A DNA stretch of 9,009 nt from positions 1 through 9,009 of the forward strand of contig JAUYDL010000056.1 in NCBI GenBank assembly GCA_030691865.1, read 5' to 3'. A program made the translations under genes and the position numbers. The notes below the pieces were generated by a model. That model was given only the letters and a program-made list of their open reading frames with translations, was not told the origin of the DNA and did not search any database. Source of the DNA: Candidatus Omnitrophota bacterium. GTDB lineage: Bacteria > Omnitrophota > Gorgyraeia > Gygaellales > Profunditerraquicolaceae. Positions 6,151-9,009 of this stretch are shown piece by piece. Each line of letters starts with the position of its first letter. The first letter of the stretch is position 1.

Positions 6151-6858
6151 ATGCGGTTTAAACAGGCAGGAGTATTTATTGCGATATTGATTTTTCTTTT
6201 TGGCGTTTCATTTGCGCAAGATATCAATAGCGTAAGAGCGGAAATTTATTCCAAGCTTCAATGCTGTGCCTGCAAAGAAACCTTTGCTCAGTGTGTCTGC
6301 CAGGAGGCAAAAGAGATGAAGGCTTATATTGAAGCGCTCCTGGAGACAGGGGTAGGGAAAGAAGAGATTTATTACAAAGTCGCAAAGAAGTATTCATTAA
6401 CGGTAATAATTGATAGCCAGATAAAGGAAGGAATAGAGAAGCGGCTTATAGATGAAGCGGGAGCGAAGCGGCCGCAGCTTGTACTTGAACCTCGGTCTGT
6501 TGATTTTGGCCAGCTGCATAAGCACCAGGGAGTGGTGAAGAGAATCTTCAAGATTTCCAATAAAGGGACTGACAAATTAGTTATTACTAATATACGGACT
6601 TCTTGCGTCTGCGTGAGCGTTTCTTTAAAAACCGGGGAAGAGAAAAGTCCATTTTTCGGGACTAGCGGAGCGGCGCCCGGATGGCAGGCTGTTATTGATG
6701 CGGGTAAGGCAGGGGAGTTAGAAGTAGCCGTTGATTTGCAGCAGGCGTCCATAAAGCCAGGCAAACTTATTAGGGAAGTACACATATTTAGCAATGACCC
6801 GCTTTATCCGGAAACCATAATTGTGCTTGCGGGTAATGTAGAAGCGCAGCATAATTAA
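6151..6858 (+). CDS. Secreted CcmH-like cysteine-rich / DUF1573 fusion protein
   Basis: The product is a 235-aa exported protein. Residues 1-22 are a signal peptide (positive MRFK, hydrophobic FIAILIFLFGVSFA, likely cut before QD). Residues 30-85 resemble the periplasmic domain of CcmH-type cytochrome c maturation proteins: EIYSKLQCCACK, then CVC, then a helix with MKAYIEALLETGVGKEEIYYKVAKKY. Cysteines here are 38, 39, 41, 48 and 50. From about 109 the protein is a DUF1573 Ig-like domain: SVDFGQL, IFKISNKGTDKLVITNI, SCVC (C152, C154), and a final IFSNDPLYPETIIVLAGNV. The role is unknown. The cysteine pattern would suit thiol redox work, heme handling or binding of a soft metal. The gene starts 40 nt after the tautomerase and ends about 100 nt before a CsoR-type regulator, so metal binding is a reasonable guess from context. 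I found no transmembrane segment beyond the signal peptide. Confidence 0.8.
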   Translation: MRFKQAGVFIAILIFLFGVSFAQDINSVRAEIYSKLQCCACKETFAQCVCQEAKEMKAYIEALLETGVGKEEIYYKVAKKYSLTVIIDSQIKEGIEKRLIDEAGAKRPQLVLEPRSVDFGQLHKHQGVVKRIFKISNKGTDKLVITNIRTSCVCVSVSLKTGEEKSPFFGTSGAAPGWQAVIDAGKAGELEVAVDLQQASIKPGKLIREVHIFSNDPLYPETIIVLAGNVEAQHN

Positions 6859-6904
6859 TAAACAACCCAGGAGGTTATCAAGATAAAGTTTTTATTTTTT
6901 TCTC

Positions 6905-6934
6905 TTGACATAGGGTAGGAGGGTACGGTATACT
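6905..6934 (+). promoter_or_regulatory. Sigma70-type promoter of the csoR operon
   Basis: TTGACA (6905-6910) matches the -35 consensus exactly. TATACT (6929-6934) matches five of six -10 positions, and the spacer is 18 nt. Transcription would start near 6941, just before AGGAGG (6944-6949) and the csoR ATG at 6958, giving a very short leader. It is the best promoter in the window and marks a new transcription unit. Confidence 0.75.
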
Positions 6935-6935
6935 T
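6910..6935 (+). promoter_or_regulatory. Candidate CsoR-family operator in the promoter spacer
   Basis: The spacer holds three G-rich blocks (GGGTA, GGA, GGGTAC) followed by GGTATAC. CsoR-family repressors typically bind a G- or C-tract flanked by AT-rich inverted sequence such as GGGTATA. Position between -35 and -10 would block RNA polymerase, giving self-repression of the csoR operon. The inverted symmetry is imperfect: only one side carries the TATAC-like half, so this is a tentative call. Confidence 0.4.
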
Positions 6936-6957
6936 ATGTTGAAAGGAGGCAAGATTC

Positions 6958-7239
6958 ATGAATCAACCCACTACCCATGAAGAGCAGATTCAGTATCTAA
7001 AAAAGATTGAGGGACAGGTTCGGGGTATCCAACGCATGATCCATGAGAAACAGTATTGCGTGGATATTATGACCCAGATTCACTCTATTATCGGGGCGCT
7101 GTATCGCGTGGAAAACGAGGTATTTAAAAAGCACATTGACAGTTGTGTTGTGAGTGCGTTAAAAGGGAAATCAGAGACAGAGAAGCAAAAAAAGATAAAC
7201 GAAATTTTACAACTCATTGCTAAATTTAGGAAAGTATGA
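6958..7239 (+). CDS. csoR: CsoR-family metal-sensing transcriptional repressor (Cu(I)-type ligands)
   Basis: The product is a 93-aa all-helical DUF156 repressor. It starts with the family signature YLKKIEGQVRGIQRMI (13-28). The ligand set matches the Cu(I) sensor CsoR: C34 in YCVD, H59 and C63 in KKHIDSC. Second-shell residues Y33 and E82 also line up with Mycobacterium CsoR Tyr35 and Glu81. Formaldehyde (FrmR) and nickel (RcnR) sensors lack the second cysteine, and persulfide sensors (CstR) lack the histidine, so copper is favoured. On binding Cu(I) such tetramers release DNA. AGGAGG is 8 nt before the ATG. The stop overlaps the next ATG by 4 bp, so it controls an outer-membrane protein gene. 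No copA or copZ is visible, which is unusual for this regulator. The metal should be treated as predicted. Confidence 0.88.
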   Translation: MNQPTTHEEQIQYLKKIEGQVRGIQRMIHEKQYCVDIMTQIHSIIGALYRVENEVFKKHIDSCVVSALKGKSETEKQKKINEILQLIAKFRKV

Positions 7240-8435
7240 TTCTTAAGAAAGGGATATTTTTCGGCATATTACTTGTATTTCTGTTAAACTGTCCAGCTTG
7301 GGCCGAAGGAGATATTTTTGATCAAATCGATAAAGGTTTAGAGAAACCCAAGGCAACAGGAGAACATAAACCTTATCCGGTAAATTTAGTTAACGCGTTG
7401 GCCGATACTAAAAATTATATCCTCTATAAAGAAATCTATCTTTCCGGCCGCTATTCCTTTGATTTAGGAAAAACCGAGGGGAGAAATTCCGCCGGTTTTA
7501 TTCTTTTTGGCACTTTCTCCGGCCCCGAAGGCCAAATCGGCGATATGAATGTGCAATTCAGAGCCACCTATTATAATGACCAATTCGCTTATGGTCAAAA
7601 GATGAATCGTGAATATACAGATAAATCCGATGAATTTAAGGCAGAATTTCACAATGCTTATTTGCGCCTGCGTGCCTTACCGCCAATGCTTAATGTAAGA
7701 GCTGGCCATTTCTATGTGCCTTATGGAATCCAGCCTTGGATTGATACGCACGGGACACTCTTGCAGAGCCCTGCTATGGAATTCATCGGTTTAGACCGTG
7801 ACTGGGGAGTGGCTATCGAAGGGCAGAATGATAAACTGGAATATCAGTTAGGTTTAACGCGAGGCTCAGGAATGGATTACTTTGAGCGAGATAATAATTT
7901 TGCGCTGGCGGGTAAGCTTTCAACTCCCCGGATCGGGCAGCGCATTAATGACTGGTTAGGGATTTCTTTTTTGGTGGGTAGGATTTTTGATCCTATGGGT
8001 GTTGAGCGGCTGCGCAGTTGGGATATGGAAGAGAAGGCCGAGAAATTTAATGGCAACATTATTGAGAGATGGCGCACTGGCATTGACGGCCAAAAAGTAA
8101 TCGGCCCGGCACGCCTAAGATTTGAGATTACCGGTGGTAAGGATGCTAAGAAAGAGGATGTCTTAGGACAATTCTTTGAACTCAAATATGCCTTAGGTAA
8201 AAATAGCCGTTGGTCGGCTTACCTGCAGGGAGAGAATTTGACGCAGAATATAAATCGCCCTCATAATCGAGGTTCAGATACAACAGTGCGAGGGGGGCTT
8301 ACTTATAGTTTTTCAGCCAATTATAATATTCAATTCGTAGTTTCAAGAGATTTAAATACGGTTTTTGGCAAAGAAGATACTTGGATAGGGATATTATTTT
8401 ACGGCCAGAAGGGCGGCGGTTTGTTTGAATGGTAA
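7236..8435 (+). CDS. Outer-membrane beta-barrel protein (porin-like), function unknown
   Basis: The product is a 399-aa exported protein. MILKKGIFFGILLVFLLNCPAWA is a signal peptide likely cut at AWA-EG (residue 23). The rest has many short alternating polar/hydrophobic strands rich in Tyr, Phe, Gly and charged turns, for example IYLSGRYSFDLG, MNVQFRATYYND, LNVRAGHFYVPYGIQPW, LEYQLGLTRGSG, RWSAYLQGENL and YNIQFVVSRDL. It ends LFEW, an aromatic C-terminus expected for BAM-inserted barrels. The AGHFYVPYG segment resembles strands of phosphate-selective (O/P) porin-type proteins, but I cannot assign a family. The ATG overlaps the csoR stop (ATGA), so translation is coupled and the gene is probably under the same metal-responsive control. 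A role in passage or efflux of a metal or small ligand is inference. Confidence 0.72.
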   Translation: MILKKGIFFGILLVFLLNCPAWAEGDIFDQIDKGLEKPKATGEHKPYPVNLVNALADTKNYILYKEIYLSGRYSFDLGKTEGRNSAGFILFGTFSGPEGQIGDMNVQFRATYYNDQFAYGQKMNREYTDKSDEFKAEFHNAYLRLRALPPMLNVRAGHFYVPYGIQPWIDTHGTLLQSPAMEFIGLDRDWGVAIEGQNDKLEYQLGLTRGSGMDYFERDNNFALAGKLSTPRIGQRINDWLGISFLVGRIFDPMGVERLRSWDMEEKAEKFNGNIIERWRTGIDGQKVIGPARLRFEITGGKDAKKEDVLGQFFELKYALGKNSRWSAYLQGENLTQNINRPHNRGSDTTVRGGLTYSFSANYNIQFVVSRDLNTVFGKEDTWIGILFYGQKGGGLFEW

Positions 8436-8445
8436 AGGGGGGTTT

Positions 8446-9009
8446 ATGGATAAAAGATTAAGCATGGTTGTCATTATGAGTTTAGTCAGTTTAGTCCTGA
8501 TTAAATCAAATACATTTTCTCAGTCTCAGGTTGTGCCATGTCAATTGAATAATCCGGATCAGGATACCTTGCGTCTTTTCCCGGACAGGACAAACTACCG
8601 CACGGAATTTATCCGTACCGATGAGGTAGGTGATAAGCGTGGTTTAGGTGGGGAGGCCTTATATAAGGAATTAGAAAGACGGCTGGGTGATAAATGGGAT
8701 CCCATCTGGGAAACTAAAGACATACCCTATGTTTTTTATGAGATTTTAAAAGGCCCGGATAGAATCGGCTGGGTCTTTGGAGCTAATCAGGGTTGGCCCG
8801 GTGCGGACAATTCACAATTGATGTTTGCTTTCGATTTAGATGGAAGGATGCGTGAATTTTACTATCAAAAACTACCGTCCATGGAAAAAGAACGACTTCA
8901 GAAAAAGGAATTTTATTCTCAGTTTATCGGTTTAACCTTAGAGCATTTTTATGTCCATGAACAATTACAGAATTTGGCAGTCACAGATAAAGATATTCTG
9001 GCTTTGGAT
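8446..9009 (+). CDS. Secreted protein of unknown function, 3' truncated (distantly FMN-binding-like?)
   Basis: The frame is open for 188 codons from ATG 8446 to the window end, so the gene is incomplete. GGGGGG lies 3 nt before the ATG (AAAGGGGGG at 8434-8442), 10 nt after the barrel gene stop, so it belongs to the csoR operon. Residues 1-25 look like a signal peptide (MDKR, then VVIMSLVSLVLI, likely cut at TFS-QS). The mature part has LFPDRTNYRTEF, a helical ELERRLG, then IGWVFGANQGWPGADNSQLMFAFDLDG. The order LFP, a helix ending in LG, a short strand and GWVF recalls periplasmic FMN-binding-domain proteins, but the Thr flavin-attachment motif is not seen in the available part. The likeness is weak, and I would call it an unknown exported protein. 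C32 is the only cysteine. Confidence 0.7.
   Translation, partial: MDKRLSMVVIMSLVSLVLIKSNTFSQSQVVPCQLNNPDQDTLRLFPDRTNYRTEFIRTDEVGDKRGLGGEALYKELERRLGDKWDPIWETKDIPYVFYEILKGPDRIGWVFGANQGWPGADNSQLMFAFDLDGRMREFYYQKLPSMEKERLQKKEFYSQFIGLTLEHFYVHEQLQNLAVTDKDILALD

Noticed and set aside
6372..6794. 140-aa reverse-strand reading frame
   Set aside because: It is a mirror of the DUF1573 gene, with odd composition and no signal.
6859..6904. Possible terminator before the csoR promoter
   Set aside because: Only a 4-bp AACC/GGTT stem (6864-6876) and an AU-only ATAAA/TTTAT pairing precede the T-run. Neither is a convincing hairpin, though the T-rich stretch is noted.
6869..6918. AGGAGG at 6869-6874 followed by a 12-codon frame starting at ATA (6883)
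   Set aside because: ATA is not a normal start and the frame ends at 6918 inside the promoter. It may be a leader-peptide remnant but cannot be supported.

Overview
The window is 9 kb of densely packed bacterial DNA of moderate GC content (low-to-mid 40s % by eye). All supported genes lie on the + strand. Signal peptides followed by a beta-barrel-like protein ending in an aromatic residue imply a Gram-negative (diderm) cell. The mix of MetX/MetW, full transsulfuration genes, a ThiI-like PP-loop protein and a CcmH-like/DUF1573 protein fits an uncultured anaerobic lineage such as Omnitrophota or a deltaproteobacterial relative. That placement is inference, not proven by the sequence.

Region 1 (1-4639) is a sulfur amino-acid operon. 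It holds the 3' end of metX, metW (11-bp overlap with metX), a radical SAM enzyme with an unusual cysteine spacing, a cystathionine beta-synthase-type enzyme with a C-terminal CBS-domain pair, and a cystathionine gamma-lyase/synthase (11-bp overlap). Together they can connect O-acetylhomoserine, homocysteine, cystathionine and cysteine. The radical SAM protein is the unexplained member.

Region 2 (4654-6110) is a PP-loop ATPase of the ThiI-like type, with a C-terminal NFACT-R-like domain, between two paralogous small tautomerase-fold genes. The downstream copy (59 aa, 5931-6110) keeps Pro-1. The upstream copy has lost Pro-1 and carries an extra C-terminal tail. The PP-loop gene has no Shine-Dalgarno sequence but has an extended -10 element so close to its ATG that its mRNA would be nearly leaderless. 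The location suggests that sulfur released by transsulfuration feeds an RNA thiolation step (inference).

Region 3 (6151-9009) is an envelope module. It contains a secreted fusion of a CcmH-like cysteine-rich segment with a DUF1573 domain. A good sigma70-type promoter with a G-rich, operator-like spacer follows. Next come a CsoR-family repressor with the Cu(I)-type Cys-His-Cys ligand set, a 399-aa outer-membrane beta-barrel candidate overlapping csoR by 4 bp, and a secreted protein cut off by the window end. No copper ATPase or chaperone is visible, so this looks like a metal- or persulfide-responsive outer-membrane operon with an unusual cargo. No RNA genes, mobile elements, CRISPR arrays or convincing terminators were seen.
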